The translations under genes and the position numbers were made by a program. From Muribaculaceae bacterium (GTDB lineage Bacteria; Bacteroidota; Bacteroidia; Bacteroidales; Muribaculaceae), in NCBI GenBank assembly GCA_029061225.1, contig JAIDSM010000014.1:1-41854 (forward strand): a DNA stretch of 41,854 nt, given 5' to 3'. The notes under the pieces are model-generated. The model saw only the letters and a program-made list of their open reading frames with translations, was not told where the DNA came from and ran no database searches. Below are positions 32,730 through 41,244 of the stretch, piece after piece. How positions within the stretch are numbered: position 1 is the stretch's first letter; the number at the start of each line of letters is the position of its first letter.

Positions 32730-33167
32730 ATGAAGAAATTTATGCTTATTCTTGCAGTCCTCTTCGGAGTCATGACTGCCTCAGCCAGAGACAACTATTC
32801 CCACGATGTGGAGATACTTCCAGCAGCGGCCAAGATCATGCTGAAGGAGAACTTCAAGTCGGATGTCAGCCATATTAAGATAGGGAAGGAATTTGGCCAG
32901 ATACGTAAATATGAAGTGATCTTGACCGATGGAACGGAGGTGTCATTCGATAAGCACGGCAATTGGAAAGATGTAGAGGTCGGTCGTAATTCCTCTGTTC
33001 CCGCAGCATTCATGCTCTCTCCGATAGCTACATTCATCAAGGAGAATCAAGGTAAGGCTAAAGTGACAGGAATAGAGAAAAAGTCTTACGGCTATGAAGT
33101 GGAACTTTCCAACGGAGTTGATGTCCGGTTTTCGGAGAAAGGTAAGTTCCTGCGTTACGATAATTGA
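32730..33167 (+). CDS. Exported PepSY-like protein
   Basis: A 145-aa protein with a signal peptide (residues 1-19, MTASA-R). Two similar alpha/beta units follow, about 25-85 (AAKIMLKENFKSDVSHIKIGKEFG, YEVILTDGTEVSFDKHGNWKDVE) and 92-145 (SPIATFIKENQGKAKVTGIEKKSYGYEVELSNGVDVRFSEKGKF). This is the duplicated DUF2874/PepSY-like layout common in gut Bacteroidota periplasmic proteins. The precise function is unknown; related folds resemble beta-lactamase-inhibitor protein and may inhibit or chaperone other proteins. It is a single gene with a terminator directly downstream. Confidence 0.88.
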   Translation: MKKFMLILAVLFGVMTASARDNYSHDVEILPAAAKIMLKENFKSDVSHIKIGKEFGQIRKYEVILTDGTEVSFDKHGNWKDVEVGRNSSVPAAFMLSPIATFIKENQGKAKVTGIEKKSYGYEVELSNGVDVRFSEKGKFLRYDN

Positions 33168-33200
33168 ACCCTAATGCGCGCCAAAGCGTTTTCTTATTGA

Positions 33201-33227
33201 AGACAACGCGATAGCGCGTCTTTTTTT
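33201..33227 (+). terminator. Terminator after the PepSY-like gene
   Basis: agac...gcg pairs with cgc...gtct (33201-33220) with a 3-nt bulge, followed by seven T. It lies between the PepSY-like and cupin genes. Confidence 0.7.
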
Positions 33228-33254
33228 GAATCTTAATTATAAATATTTGATACT

Positions 33255-33584
33255 ATGTTGGAAACAGAATTTAAGTTTGGCGAGGTGCATGTGCTCGCCG
33301 ATCAGGTGCAGACGGCAGCTGACCGTCCTCAGTTCAGAAATATTTTCTCAAACGGCAATGGAGGTGTTGTCTTGGTCGGTCTAAAAGCCGGACAGAAGCT
33401 TGACACCCATACTGCACCTGCAGAAGTGATGGTCAATGTTATAGAAGGTGAGATAGAGTTTACTATGCTCGACCGTCCCCACACCATAAAGGCCGGGGAG
33501 TTCCTTCTTATGGGTGCGGATGTCGCCCATAGCGTATTGGCAAAGACTGACTCTAAGATTATGCTTGTGAAGGTTAAGCCCTAA
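33255..33584 (+). CDS. Small cupin-domain protein
   Basis: A 109-aa cytosolic single-domain cupin. GQKLDTHTAPAEVMVNVIEGEIEFTM is cupin motif 1 (only one of the usual two His is present, HTAP, with Glu of the EGE turn). HTIKAGEFLLMGADVAHSVLAKTDSKIMLVKV is motif 2, with His in DVAHSV. The reduced metal-ligand set makes a binding or regulatory role as likely as an enzymatic one. It is flanked by terminators on both sides, so it appears monocistronic. The substrate is unknown. Confidence 0.88.
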   Translation: MLETEFKFGEVHVLADQVQTAADRPQFRNIFSNGNGGVVLVGLKAGQKLDTHTAPAEVMVNVIEGEIEFTMLDRPHTIKAGEFLLMGADVAHSVLAKTDSKIMLVKVKP

Positions 33585-33612
33585 TGAGCGTTTCCGATTA
33601 AAAAAGTTCTAT

Positions 33613-33649
33613 AGGCCTGTCTGATTTTTCAATCGGATAGGCCTTTTTT
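33613..33649 (+). terminator. Terminator after the cupin gene
   Basis: A 13-bp stem, aggcctgtctgat (33613-33625) / atcggataggcct (33632-33644), with two G-U pairs, a 6-nt loop and a T-run at 33644-33649. Confidence 0.88.
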
Positions 33650-33765
33650 AGAACATATTTATAAAACTCAGTCAATGACTTAAATGTTATAACTGCAAAA
33701 GATTCCATTTTCTAACTCTCACTGCGGCTCTCTAAAGGTCCGGTGCAAAAAAAACTATATCTGAT

Positions 33766-35472
33766 ATGTGGTTTGTAGAAGCTTTAAGGCATACTCCGGC
33801 TTTAGCCGTATTCCTGACTATAGGATTAGGTTTCTGGTTGGGAAAACTTAAGTTTAAGGGGATAGCGCTTGGCACGGTGACTGCTGTGCTCATAGTAGGT
33901 GTCCTTGTAGGGCAACTCGACATTCCTGTCGGTGGTCCTCTTAAGACGGTTTCATTTCTTTTATTTCTGTTCTGTATCGGCTATAGTGTAGGCCCGCAGT
34001 TCTTCAAGTCCCTGAAAGGGGAAGGGTTGAAGGAGGTCCTGTTTGCCGTTGTGGTGTGTACGCTAATACTTGGGGTCTCGGTCGGAGTGGCATTCCTTTT
34101 CGGTCTCAATCCCGGTCAAGCGGTGGGAATGATGGCTGGTGCTTCGACAGCGTCCCCTGTAGTAGGTGCAGGTGAGGATACTGTCAATTCGCTTTCCGGT
34201 GCTCCGGAAGTCATAAAAGGAATGGTGGACGCTATTCCTGTGTGCTATGCGATGACCTATGTTTTCGGGACTTTGGGTGCCGTATGGCTGCTTGGTTATA
34301 TAGGGCCCGCCATGATGGGTGGTCTTGATAAGGTAAAGGCAATGACCCATGAACTTGAGAAGACCCTCAGCCCTGTGACCCCCGGCAGTGACCCTGCGAG
34401 CTTTAATGCATGTCGACCAATAGCCTTCAGAGCTTTTTCCGCCATCGGAGGATGGATGTCAGAATCACGTACAGTGGCTGACCTGGAGTCTGAATTTCAG
34501 AAGCAGGGAAAACGTATTACAGTCGAAAGGATAAAACGTGCGGACAGCGACGATATAGTCAAGACGGTAGATTCCGGAACGGTGATAAACCGCGGGGATA
34601 TAGTCGCTCTTGCCGGTAGGCGAGAGATGATAGTGGGCGATCACGGCTGGTTAGGTCCTGAAGTTCCCGGAGTCGATCTCCTTTCATTCCCCGTTGAAGA
34701 TGTGGATGTGACTGTAGCGCGTAAGTTCAAGGAGATTACCGTACATCAACTGATGGAACTGGACTGGATGGAAGGAGTTGATATAAAGAAAATAGTAAGA
34801 AACGATGTCGCTCTTAATCCTTTGGGAGGTACGACAATACGCCCCGGCGATGTAGTGGAGCTCGTAGGCATAAAGAAATACCTTGACCGCGCTTCTAAGG
34901 AAATCGGGTATGCCGACCCCCGTACGTTATCCACCGATTTCGTCTTTATCGGACTGGGAATCCTTCTCGGAGGTCTGTTGGGAGCTATAGCGGTAAAGGT
35001 AGGAGCGGTATCCGTGAGCTTGGGTGCAAGCGGGGGTGCGCTTATTGCAGGTCTCGTCATGGGATGGCTAAGGGCGAAGCGTCCTGTAGTAGGCGCGATC
35101 CCGAAAGCTTCGCTATGGGTCTTCAACAATCTCGGACTGAATATGTATATCGCTGTAATAGGTATCGCTTCAGGACCGTCGTTCATAAGTGCATTTACAG
35201 AGGTTGGCCCGAAGATTTTTGTTGCCGGACTAATTGTCACACTTGTTCCGCTCTTCCTGTCGATACTTATCGGCCATAAGCTGTTTAAGTTTCATCCTGC
35301 CGTCACACTTGGATGCTGTGCAGGGGCCAGAAAGACTACGGCAGGTCTTGGAGCTGTCCAGGAGCGTCTCGGAAGCACGGTTCCAGCATTAGGCTATACT
35401 ATTACTTACGCGGTTTCGAATACGCTTCTTATTTTATATGGTATCATACTTGTGCTTGTCATTCCCATATAG
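33766..35472 (+). CDS. AspT/YidE-type membrane transporter with TrkA-C domains
   Basis: A 568-aa protein. About five TM segments (residues 5-180, FLLFLFCIGYSVGPQFF; GQAVGMMAGASTASPVVGAG) and five or six more (385-568, GLGILLGGLLGAIAVKVG; TLGCCAGARKTTAGLGAVQERLGSTVPALGYTITYAVSN) flank two cytosolic TrkA-C/RCK-C domains (about 235-300 and 305-375, each ending GDVVELVG-like). This is the AspT:alanine-exchanger (AAE) family layout, which includes YidE and YbjL. Members exchange aspartate for alanine or move succinate/glutamate; the substrate here cannot be told. It is monocistronic with a strong terminator, convergent to HU. Confidence 0.92.
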   Translation: MWFVEALRHTPALAVFLTIGLGFWLGKLKFKGIALGTVTAVLIVGVLVGQLDIPVGGPLKTVSFLLFLFCIGYSVGPQFFKSLKGEGLKEVLFAVVVCTLILGVSVGVAFLFGLNPGQAVGMMAGASTASPVVGAGEDTVNSLSGAPEVIKGMVDAIPVCYAMTYVFGTLGAVWLLGYIGPAMMGGLDKVKAMTHELEKTLSPVTPGSDPASFNACRPIAFRAFSAIGGWMSESRTVADLESEFQKQGKRITVERIKRADSDDIVKTVDSGTVINRGDIVALAGRREMIVGDHGWLGPEVPGVDLLSFPVEDVDVTVARKFKEITVHQLMELDWMEGVDIKKIVRNDVALNPLGGTTIRPGDVVELVGIKKYLDRASKEIGYADPRTLSTDFVFIGLGILLGGLLGAIAVKVGAVSVSLGASGGALIAGLVMGWLRAKRPVVGAIPKASLWVFNNLGLNMYIAVIGIASGPSFISAFTEVGPKIFVAGLIVTLVPLFLSILIGHKLFKFHPAVTLGCCAGARKTTAGLGAVQERLGSTVPALGYTITYAVSNTLLILYGIILVLVIPI

Positions 35473-35491
35473 GAATGGACAACAGTATTTA

Positions 35492-35535
35492 CAAGAAATA
35501 CCGCCCGGACTATAATGCCTGGGCGGTATTTCTTG
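35492..35535. terminator. Bidirectional terminator, transporter / HU
   Basis: A perfect 15-bp stem, caagaaataccgccc (35492-35506) / gggcggtatttcttg (35521-35535), with a 14-nt loop, followed by tttt on the plus strand. It lies between convergent genes and can serve both. Confidence 0.85.
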
Positions 35536-35554
35536 TTTTGTAGAGAAAGGGAGA

Positions 35555-35833
35555 TCAACCCTTTGCTACAGCCTCTTTGAAGACGGGTGCCGGCTTGAAT
35601 GCCGGGATGTTGTGAGCCGGGATGATGACTGCGGTGTTCTTAGTGATGTTGCGTGCAGTCTTTTCAGCTCTCTCCTTGATGATGAAGGAACCGAAGCCAC
35701 GGAGATAAACGTTCTCGCCATGGGCGAGGCTGTCCTTGACGACAGTCATGAACTGCTCGATGACTTCTATTGTTGTCGATTTGTCGATGCCGGTCTTCTT
35801 GGCAATTTCGTTTGCGATTTCTGCTTTTGTCAT
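35555..35833 (-). CDS. HU/IHF-family DNA-binding protein
   Basis: A 92-aa nucleoid protein. MTKAEIANEIAKKTGIDK and IEQFMTVVKDSL form the helical dimer body. NVYLRGFGSFIIKERAEKTARN and the beta-arm NTAVIIPAHNIPAFKPAPVFKEAV carry the DNA-bending arm with its proline. The size and sequence fit bacterial HU; the arm reads IPAHNIPAFKP, as in Bacteroidota HU proteins. It is monocistronic with its own promoter (35866-35896) and shares a terminator with the transporter gene. Confidence 0.95.
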   Translation of the reverse strand: MTKAEIANEIAKKTGIDKSTTIEVIEQFMTVVKDSLAHGENVYLRGFGSFIIKERAEKTARNITKNTAVIIPAHNIPAFKPAPVFKEAVAKG

Positions 35834-35865
35834 ATCTCTGAGATGTGTATATTGTTTTCAGACTG

Positions 35866-35896
35866 CAAAATTAGTGAAAATTTTCAGTCCGTCAAA
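35866..35896 (-). promoter_or_regulatory. Promoter of the HU gene
   Basis: On the minus strand: TTTG (35896-35893), 19 nt, TAATTTTG (35873-35866). The start is expected near 35859, about 26 nt before the ATG. Confidence 0.72.
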
Positions 35897-36013
35897 TATT
35901 GAGTTGTATAATTTTTAATCAAGAGGCGATTTTTTTTGTAGTTTCTCGGTTTGGATACGCTAATCGCACCTTTTTAGCAGGTTTTTGTCTTCTTGTAGGC
36001 TATAAAAAAATAA

Positions 36014-36042
36014 AAGAGTCTTCGCTGCAGGCGAAGACTCTT
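36014..36042 (-). terminator. Terminator of the Sel1-repeat gene
   Basis: A perfect 12-bp stem, aagagtcttcgc (36014-36025) / gcgaagactctt (36031-36042), with loop tgcag. On the minus strand it is followed by ttattttttt. It lies about 30 nt past the Sel1 gene stop. Confidence 0.87.
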
Positions 36043-36074
36043 GAGTCTTTTTTGTTCTATTCGGTATGTGTGTC

Positions 36075-37268
36075 TCAATCGATATGTTCCGTCATCTTGT
36101 AGCCACCGATGCTTCCGTATTGAGCTGCTGCTTTGGCATAGCGGGCAGCTTTGGTGGAATCTGCCTTAGTGCCTTTGCCGTTCTTGTACATGTAGGCGAG
36201 TCTTGAATTGACGAGGGCGAGGATAGTACGTGGCAGTTTGGCATCTCGGGCTATCGGTTCGTAATAGTGTATAGCCTGCGCATAATTCTGGTTGAGGTAA
36301 TCGCCGTTGAAATTCATGCTTCCGAGATAGAACCGTGCCCAGTCGTCGCCTTTTTCAGCTGCGGCTTCCTTAGTCTTGAGTCCCGGCAGGAATCCCTCCT
36401 TATATAATGGGTCATTTTTCATGTTCTGCATGCTGTTGACCGTAGAAATCCAGAAGAGTGCAAGTTCTCCGTCCTCCGCGGCCTCGCCTTCGCCGAAACT
36501 TTCCCCGTTAAGCTGACGTCCGAGTGTGGCGCGTGCGGTGTCATCTCCAAGATCGCCTGCGATATATAGCCAGAAAAATGCTTCAGGATAATTGACAGGG
36601 CCTCCTCCTGTAGCCCGTAGATTATGCCCGTAGAGGCTGGTTCCACGTGGATATCCCTGTAATGCCGCCTGATGGAAATACTCCCTTGCCTTTGGAATAT
36701 CCGTCTTTACGCCCCTGCCTTGCAGATATATGCCGCCCAACGCTGTGTTTCCGATTCCTGAATCCAGCGGTTTGCATTTGTCTAAATATGCCTTGGCCTT
36801 CTTGAAATCGTTATGGTTATAGTAATAGACTCCAAGGTAAGCATTTGCTTCTTTGTCGCCGGCGTTGGCGGCTGCCTGAAGGAGTTTTACGCCTTCAGAG
36901 GCTTTGCTCTTGAATTTGGGAGTGAGTGCATAGAGTGCGCCGAGTTCTGTGACACTGCGAAGATTATTTTCAGATGCGACTGCCTTTAGGCATCGTTCGG
37001 TCACTTCCGGACTCCCTGTCTTATGATAGAGAGCGAGGCTTACGACGCTGTCGGCAGATATCTTGCCGGTGGAATAAAGACCTGTGATGGAGTTGACGAT
37101 AGAGTCCTGTTTTTGCTTGCTCAGTTTCAAAGGTTCAGATTGCTTTGCAGTAGTCGTCTGATGGGTCTTGGCATAGTTGCGGAAAAGGTTCATCAGGTTT
37201 TCCTTGATGTCAGCGTGGGCTGTCATCGATCCTAAGACGAGGCTTAGGAGAATAAGTGTCTTTTTCAT
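36075..37268 (-). CDS. Exported Sel1/TPR-repeat protein
   Basis: A 397-aa protein with a signal peptide (residues 1-19, MTAHA-D). The body is a helical solenoid of Sel1-like repeats (KEANAYLGVYYYNHNDFKKAKAYLDK; LGGIYLQGRGVKTDIPKAREYFHQAALQG; WARFYLGSMNFNGDYLNQNYAQAIHYYEPIA; LAYMYKNGKGTKADSTKAARYAKAAAQYG). Sel1 proteins act as protein-protein adaptors; the partner here is unknown. It is a single gene with a terminator, and no clear promoter box was found in the 300 bp upstream. Confidence 0.88.
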   Translation of the reverse strand: MKKTLILLSLVLGSMTAHADIKENLMNLFRNYAKTHQTTTAKQSEPLKLSKQKQDSIVNSITGLYSTGKISADSVVSLALYHKTGSPEVTERCLKAVASENNLRSVTELGALYALTPKFKSKASEGVKLLQAAANAGDKEANAYLGVYYYNHNDFKKAKAYLDKCKPLDSGIGNTALGGIYLQGRGVKTDIPKAREYFHQAALQGYPRGTSLYGHNLRATGGGPVNYPEAFFWLYIAGDLGDDTARATLGRQLNGESFGEGEAAEDGELALFWISTVNSMQNMKNDPLYKEGFLPGLKTKEAAAEKGDDWARFYLGSMNFNGDYLNQNYAQAIHYYEPIARDAKLPRTILALVNSRLAYMYKNGKGTKADSTKAARYAKAAAQYGSIGGYKMTEHID

Positions 37269-37569
37269 AGTATAGTGGAATTGATATGTTTTTTTCTAAA
37301 AACACGTTAATGATTAGTTTTGTTCAATTATTGCATAATCAGCGGCTTAAAAGTAATCGTAAAACCTCTGAAGATAGCGATGGAATTACTGTTTCAAGTT
37401 GTAAATTGCAAGTTCGAAATAACCAAAATCTCGGCATTCATACCATTTTCTCGATTTCTGTGGAAGCATAGGTTGATTGCTTGTTCTTGTAATAAAGGAT
37501 TATCTTCCGCGTGGCATGACAATCCGGTAAATGATATGACATGAACAGAATTTTTTATTCACAATAGGT
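37269..37569. other. Divergent intergenic spacer
   Basis: About 300 bp of AT-rich DNA lies between the Sel1 gene and the amidohydrolase gene. The open frames inside (61 and 74 codons) have no domain and no sensible start context. No promoter matching the Bacteroidota consensus, no tRNA and no strong repeat was seen; a short gtttttttctaaaaac hairpin lies near 37289. Confidence 0.4.
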
Positions 37570-38562
37570 ATGCTTACAATATTGGGTATGGAAGCTCAAA
37601 AGAATATTACGGCAATAGATGTCCACTCACATGTAATAACAGATGAGTACCTTAAATATATCGCCGACAATGACGCCCTTATGGAAGACGGCTATCCGTT
37701 GCCATCATGGGATGAAAGAGCGCACATAGCCTTCATGGACAGTGCGGGAATAGATAGAAGCGTGCTGACACTGTCGTCGCCTCAGCCTTGGTTTGGCAAT
37801 CTTGATGAAAGCAGGAAGGTAATCCGCTCTGTCAACGAAAGAATGGCCAAGGCGAAGCGTGATAATCCTGACCGGTTCCTATGGTGTGCGGCACTCCCTC
37901 AACCTGATATCAACGCCTCGATCGATGAAGCCATTTACACTCTCGATACTCTTGGAGCCGATGGCATCAAGCTCGCTACGAGCGTAGATGGAGTGTATCT
38001 CGGGGATTCTTTCTATGACCCTTTGATGAAGGTCTTGGATGAACGTGGGGCTGTCGTAATACTTCACCCGGTGAAACCGAATCCGGTCAATGAAAGCACG
38101 TTTACAGGAGGACCGATCTTTGTCTATGAGTATCCTGCGGAGACCACGCGCGCAGTCCTCAATATGGTGGCGCACAACGTCATGACGCGCTATCCTAACA
38201 TAAAGGTTATCGTGCCACACGCCGGTTCGTTCATGCCCTATGCAGTTCCGCGCCTTAAAGGTGGTTATCCGCTGCTATTGCAGCAGGGACTCACGGGACC
38301 AATCGACATTGAAGGAAATCTCTCCCGGTTATATTACGACCTTGCAGGAGGACCTTCGACAGAGGCTATAAAGATGCTGCTGACTGTCACGACTCCAGAC
38401 CACTTAATGTTTGGTACGGACTACCCGTTTGTTCCGGCTCCTATTTTAGAGAAAGTGGCGGCGAAGGTGAAGAACGAAATCCTACATGATGCCGACCTCG
38501 GTCCATATGCTGAGGATATTTTAAGGAACAATGCTTTAGGATTATTTAAAACCGAACAGTAA
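37570..38562 (+). CDS. Amidohydrolase-2 family protein
   Basis: A 330-aa cytosolic TIM-barrel metal enzyme. DVHSHV gives the metal ligands His19 and His21. IKLATSVDGVYLGD, VVILHPVKPN, VIVPHAGSFMPYAVPRL and MFGTDYPF supply the later His, His and Asp ligands. The set matches the amidohydrolase-2 family (ACMSD, gamma-resorcylate decarboxylase and relatives), whose members are mostly non-oxidative decarboxylases or hydrolases of aromatic acids or lactones. No signal peptide is seen; an ATG at 37588 is an alternative start. It is followed 7 nt later by an antibiotic-biosynthesis-monooxygenase (ABM)-domain lipoprotein gene. The substrate is unknown. Confidence 0.88.
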   Translation: MLTILGMEAQKNITAIDVHSHVITDEYLKYIADNDALMEDGYPLPSWDERAHIAFMDSAGIDRSVLTLSSPQPWFGNLDESRKVIRSVNERMAKAKRDNPDRFLWCAALPQPDINASIDEAIYTLDTLGADGIKLATSVDGVYLGDSFYDPLMKVLDERGAVVILHPVKPNPVNESTFTGGPIFVYEYPAETTRAVLNMVAHNVMTRYPNIKVIVPHAGSFMPYAVPRLKGGYPLLLQQGLTGPIDIEGNLSRLYYDLAGGPSTEAIKMLLTVTTPDHLMFGTDYPFVPAPILEKVAAKVKNEILHDADLGPYAEDILRNNALGLFKTEQ

Positions 38563-38569
38563 TTCAAGG

Positions 38570-39013
38570 ATGACGAGGATCTTTAAGATAATGATTGCTA
38601 TCGCTGCGGGATTAATTATTGTCAATGCCTGTGGAGATGGCCATAAACAGGAGAGAAAGGAAATGTGCGAGAAACTGCCTATGCAGGCCGACGGCATAGT
38701 GAGGCTGTCAAAGATACAGGTCAACCCTAACTATCTTGACGAGTATATGAAATATGCGATGGAAGTGGGTACCATATCCCTGGAGACAGAACCGGGGGTG
38801 CTGACTATGTACGCAGTAGCCGACAAGGAGAATCCATGCAACATCACCATATTGGAGACATACGCCAGTCAGGAAGCGTATAAGAGCCATATCGCGTCGG
38901 AACACTTCCAGAAATACAAGAAGGGGACACTTCATATGGTAGATTCGCTACGTCTTGACGACGTAACGCCATTGAATCCTGACAACAGGATAGTCAATTA
39001 TATTCAGAAATGA
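38570..39013 (+). CDS. Lipoprotein with antibiotic-biosynthesis-monooxygenase (ABM) domain
   Basis: A 147-aa protein with a lipobox (IIVNAC, Cys21) followed by GDGHKQ. Residues about 42-135 form the ferredoxin-like dimeric alpha/beta-barrel of ABM/YgiN proteins: VRLSKIQVNPNYLDEYMKYAMEVG, ETEPGVLTMYAVADKENPCNITILETYASQEAYKSHIASEHFQKYKKGTL. YgiN relatives are quinol monooxygenases or small-molecule binders and are usually cytosolic, so a lipid-anchored exported form is unusual. It lies 7 nt after the amidohydrolase gene and is clearly co-transcribed. Confidence 0.85.
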   Translation: MTRIFKIMIAIAAGLIIVNACGDGHKQERKEMCEKLPMQADGIVRLSKIQVNPNYLDEYMKYAMEVGTISLETEPGVLTMYAVADKENPCNITILETYASQEAYKSHIASEHFQKYKKGTLHMVDSLRLDDVTPLNPDNRIVNYIQK

Positions 39014-39131
39014 ATTTGATGCTATTAGCGGAACAATGAGGTAGAGGCATTTGCATTTTTTAACTGGGAGGATGTACTGACAGAAACACGGTGGTCGTTT
39101 GCTTATTAGGGTCACACTTCAATTTCTGCAC

Positions 39132-40274
39132 ATGAATATGTCAAAGGTATTCTTTATCGTATCCGTATCGCTTGCTGTCTCATCGGTAGCGTCAGCATTG
39201 CCTAAGTATGAGACCATCACATCACCGTCGCCGATTTCGTCATACGGCAAGATCACTCGTATGGCTGTGGATTCAGAGAATCTTGACGGAACAGTGATTG
39301 TGGATGTGTGGACTCCAACGGAATATGACACGTCCTCCGGTAAGCTATACCCTGTAGTCTACGCCCATGACGGTCAGAATCTATTTGATGCCTCTTTTAC
39401 GTTCGCGGGCGTTCCCTGGGGTATTGATAAGGCGTGTTATCAATTACAAAATGACCCTGACTTTGAGATGCCCATCATAGTTGGCATCAACAACAGAGGC
39501 ACCGAAGGGCTACGCCCCAACGACTATTTTCCGGAAAAGGCACTGGAATACATATCACCTGAACAAACAGCGAATACCTTTATCTACGATACATGCAACG
39601 ATGTATTCTTAGGAAATGAGGAAGCGGCATTTGTCGCCGATGAACTGAAACCTCTTATAGACAGCCTTTACAATACCAATCCCGGAGTTTCGACGACTTT
39701 CGCTATGGGTTCAAGCATGGGTGCATTGGCATCAATGTATCTGCTTTGCGAATATCCTGAGACTTTTGGAGGAGCGGCATGTATGTCGACACATTGGATC
39801 GGATCCTTAAATCTCAACCCGGACTATACGATGAACGACGATGAGGTATGCGCCAACGCTATCCTTCAATATCTGAGCGAACACATCCCTGCCGATGGTA
39901 TGCACAGGCTTTATATGGATCAAGGCACAATTGACTGGGACGCAGGCTACCTAAAATATGAGGACATCGCACGTGAAATCGTACGAGACAAAGGCTACAC
40001 CGAAGAAAACGGAAGCCTATACGTCTATGATGCAAAAGGAGCCGGACATAACGAATGGTATTGGCAGCAACGCGTCAAGATACCGCTCAAATTCCTGCTG
40101 TCAAAACAGGCAATAGACGGTGCCGGCATAAAGGACATAGATGCAGAAACAGGAATTGACCCAACAGAAAATCATATATACGATATTTCAGGAAAACGAT
40201 ATACCTCTGTCGATTTTGACAATCTACCGTCTGGAATCTATGTTCAGAAAGGAAGAAAATCAATCAAAAAATAA
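39132..40274 (+). CDS. Exported esterase (EstD/Fes-type alpha/beta hydrolase)
   Basis: A 380-aa protein. The ATG at 39132 gives a signal peptide (MNMSKVFFIVSVSLAVSSVASA); the open frame from 39099 starts with TTG and adds 11 residues ahead of it. The esterase-D fold has YPVVYAHDGQNLFD, PIIVGINNRG, the nucleophile Ser195 in GSSMG, and His306 in GAGHNEWYW. Family members act on feruloyl, acetyl or siderophore esters. The last ~35 residues (HIYDISGKRY, LPSGIYVQKGRKSIKK) look like the C-terminal secretion-type tail seen on many Prevotella/Muribaculaceae extracellular enzymes. It lies 118 nt after the ABM gene and convergent to AraC. Confidence 0.87.
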   Translation: MNMSKVFFIVSVSLAVSSVASALPKYETITSPSPISSYGKITRMAVDSENLDGTVIVDVWTPTEYDTSSGKLYPVVYAHDGQNLFDASFTFAGVPWGIDKACYQLQNDPDFEMPIIVGINNRGTEGLRPNDYFPEKALEYISPEQTANTFIYDTCNDVFLGNEEAAFVADELKPLIDSLYNTNPGVSTTFAMGSSMGALASMYLLCEYPETFGGAACMSTHWIGSLNLNPDYTMNDDEVCANAILQYLSEHIPADGMHRLYMDQGTIDWDAGYLKYEDIAREIVRDKGYTEENGSLYVYDAKGAGHNEWYWQQRVKIPLKFLLSKQAIDGAGIKDIDAETGIDPTENHIYDISGKRYTSVDFDNLPSGIYVQKGRKSIKK

Positions 40275-40297
40275 GTTAATTTAAGTTACGGGTATTT

Positions 40298-41194
40298 CTA
40301 TGACTTACGGCGGATGAGGTATTCCTTTGGGGTGATGCTTTCCTCGCGCTTGAAGAAGCGGGTGAAATGCTGCGGATAGTCGAATCCGAGGCTGTAGGCG
40401 GTCTGGGATATGTTCTGACCTGACGAGAGCAGGTTTTTCGCTTCCTGGATCACCATCCGCTGGATATACTTGCTTGCATTTGTTCCGGTCGATCGTTTTA
40501 TCAGGTCTCCTAAGTAGCTCGGAGAGAGATTCAGTCTGTCAGCCATAAACTGGATGGTGGGGATGCCGTGTTTCAGTTGAAGTTCTGATGAATAATAGTT
40601 CTTGAGTTCCTCATGAAAGCGAGTCAGGATATCGGTATTGTCAAGTTTACGGGTCATGAACTGGCGGTCGTAAAACCGTTGGCAGAAATTAAGCAGCAAC
40701 TCTATGTATCCGACTATTATTGTATCCTGATGAGAGTCTCGCGGCCTATCGATCTCTGCCTCGATACTACGTAGAAGTCCTACGATAGCTTCCCTTTCCT
40801 CCTCGGTCATGTGAAGGGCCTCGTTCATGCTGTAGTCAAAGAAAGAGAATCTGTCGATCTTCTTTTCAAGAGAAGTGCCGTGAAGCAGATCAGGATGGAA
40901 AAGCAACGCCCATCCTGAGAGATTCACCTTCTCCCCATTGTCCTCAGTCCCTCCTAACTGACCGGGAGCTACAGCAAGCAAGGTGCCTTCCCTATAATCA
41001 TACACACCACAGCCGTATGTAAGGTCAACAAGGTCATCACCACGAAGGAAGATACCGTAGACGCTATAGTCATTCAAAGTGGTAGGGACCGGCGATATCC
41101 GGTCATACTCTATAACGCTGACCAGCGAATGACGGTCAGTGACTCCTAAATAGGAGGAATAATCGGATGGCTTGTTGACCTTAAGGATATTCAT
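40298..41194 (-). CDS. AraC-family transcriptional regulator
   Basis: A 298-aa protein. A cupin-like sensor half (about residues 1-170: YGIFLRGDDLVDLTYGCGVYDYREGTLLAVAPGQ, GWALLFHPDLLHGT) precedes a C-terminal double HTH (about 200-298). The HTH half includes IQFMADRLNLSPSYLGDLIKRSTGTNASKYIQRMVIQEAKNLL and SQTAYSLGFDYPQHFTRFFKREESITPKEY. The latter is the AraC signature. It is convergent to the esterase gene, 23 nt away. Its promoter carries a 28-bp palindrome that could be an autoregulatory site. The target may be the amidohydrolase-ABM-esterase set (inference). Confidence 0.93.
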   Translation of the reverse strand: MNILKVNKPSDYSSYLGVTDRHSLVSVIEYDRISPVPTTLNDYSVYGIFLRGDDLVDLTYGCGVYDYREGTLLAVAPGQLGGTEDNGEKVNLSGWALLFHPDLLHGTSLEKKIDRFSFFDYSMNEALHMTEEEREAIVGLLRSIEAEIDRPRDSHQDTIIVGYIELLLNFCQRFYDRQFMTRKLDNTDILTRFHEELKNYYSSELQLKHGIPTIQFMADRLNLSPSYLGDLIKRSTGTNASKYIQRMVIQEAKNLLSSGQNISQTAYSLGFDYPQHFTRFFKREESITPKEYLIRRKS

Positions 41195-41213
41195 AAAAAC
41201 GATGTTTGACTTA

Positions 41214-41244
41214 CAAAGTTAATAAAAAACATTGATTAATCAAT
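41214..41244 (-). promoter_or_regulatory. Promoter of the AraC gene
   Basis: On the minus strand: ATTG (41244-41241), 19 nt, TAACTTTG (41221-41214). The start is expected near 41207, about 12 nt before the ATG. The -33 element and most of the spacer lie inside a perfect palindrome. Confidence 0.6.

Noticed and set aside
37286..37544. Two short plus-strand frames before the amidohydrolase
   Set aside because: There is no domain, no promoter and no codon pattern like the neighbouring genes; they are better read as AT-rich spacer.
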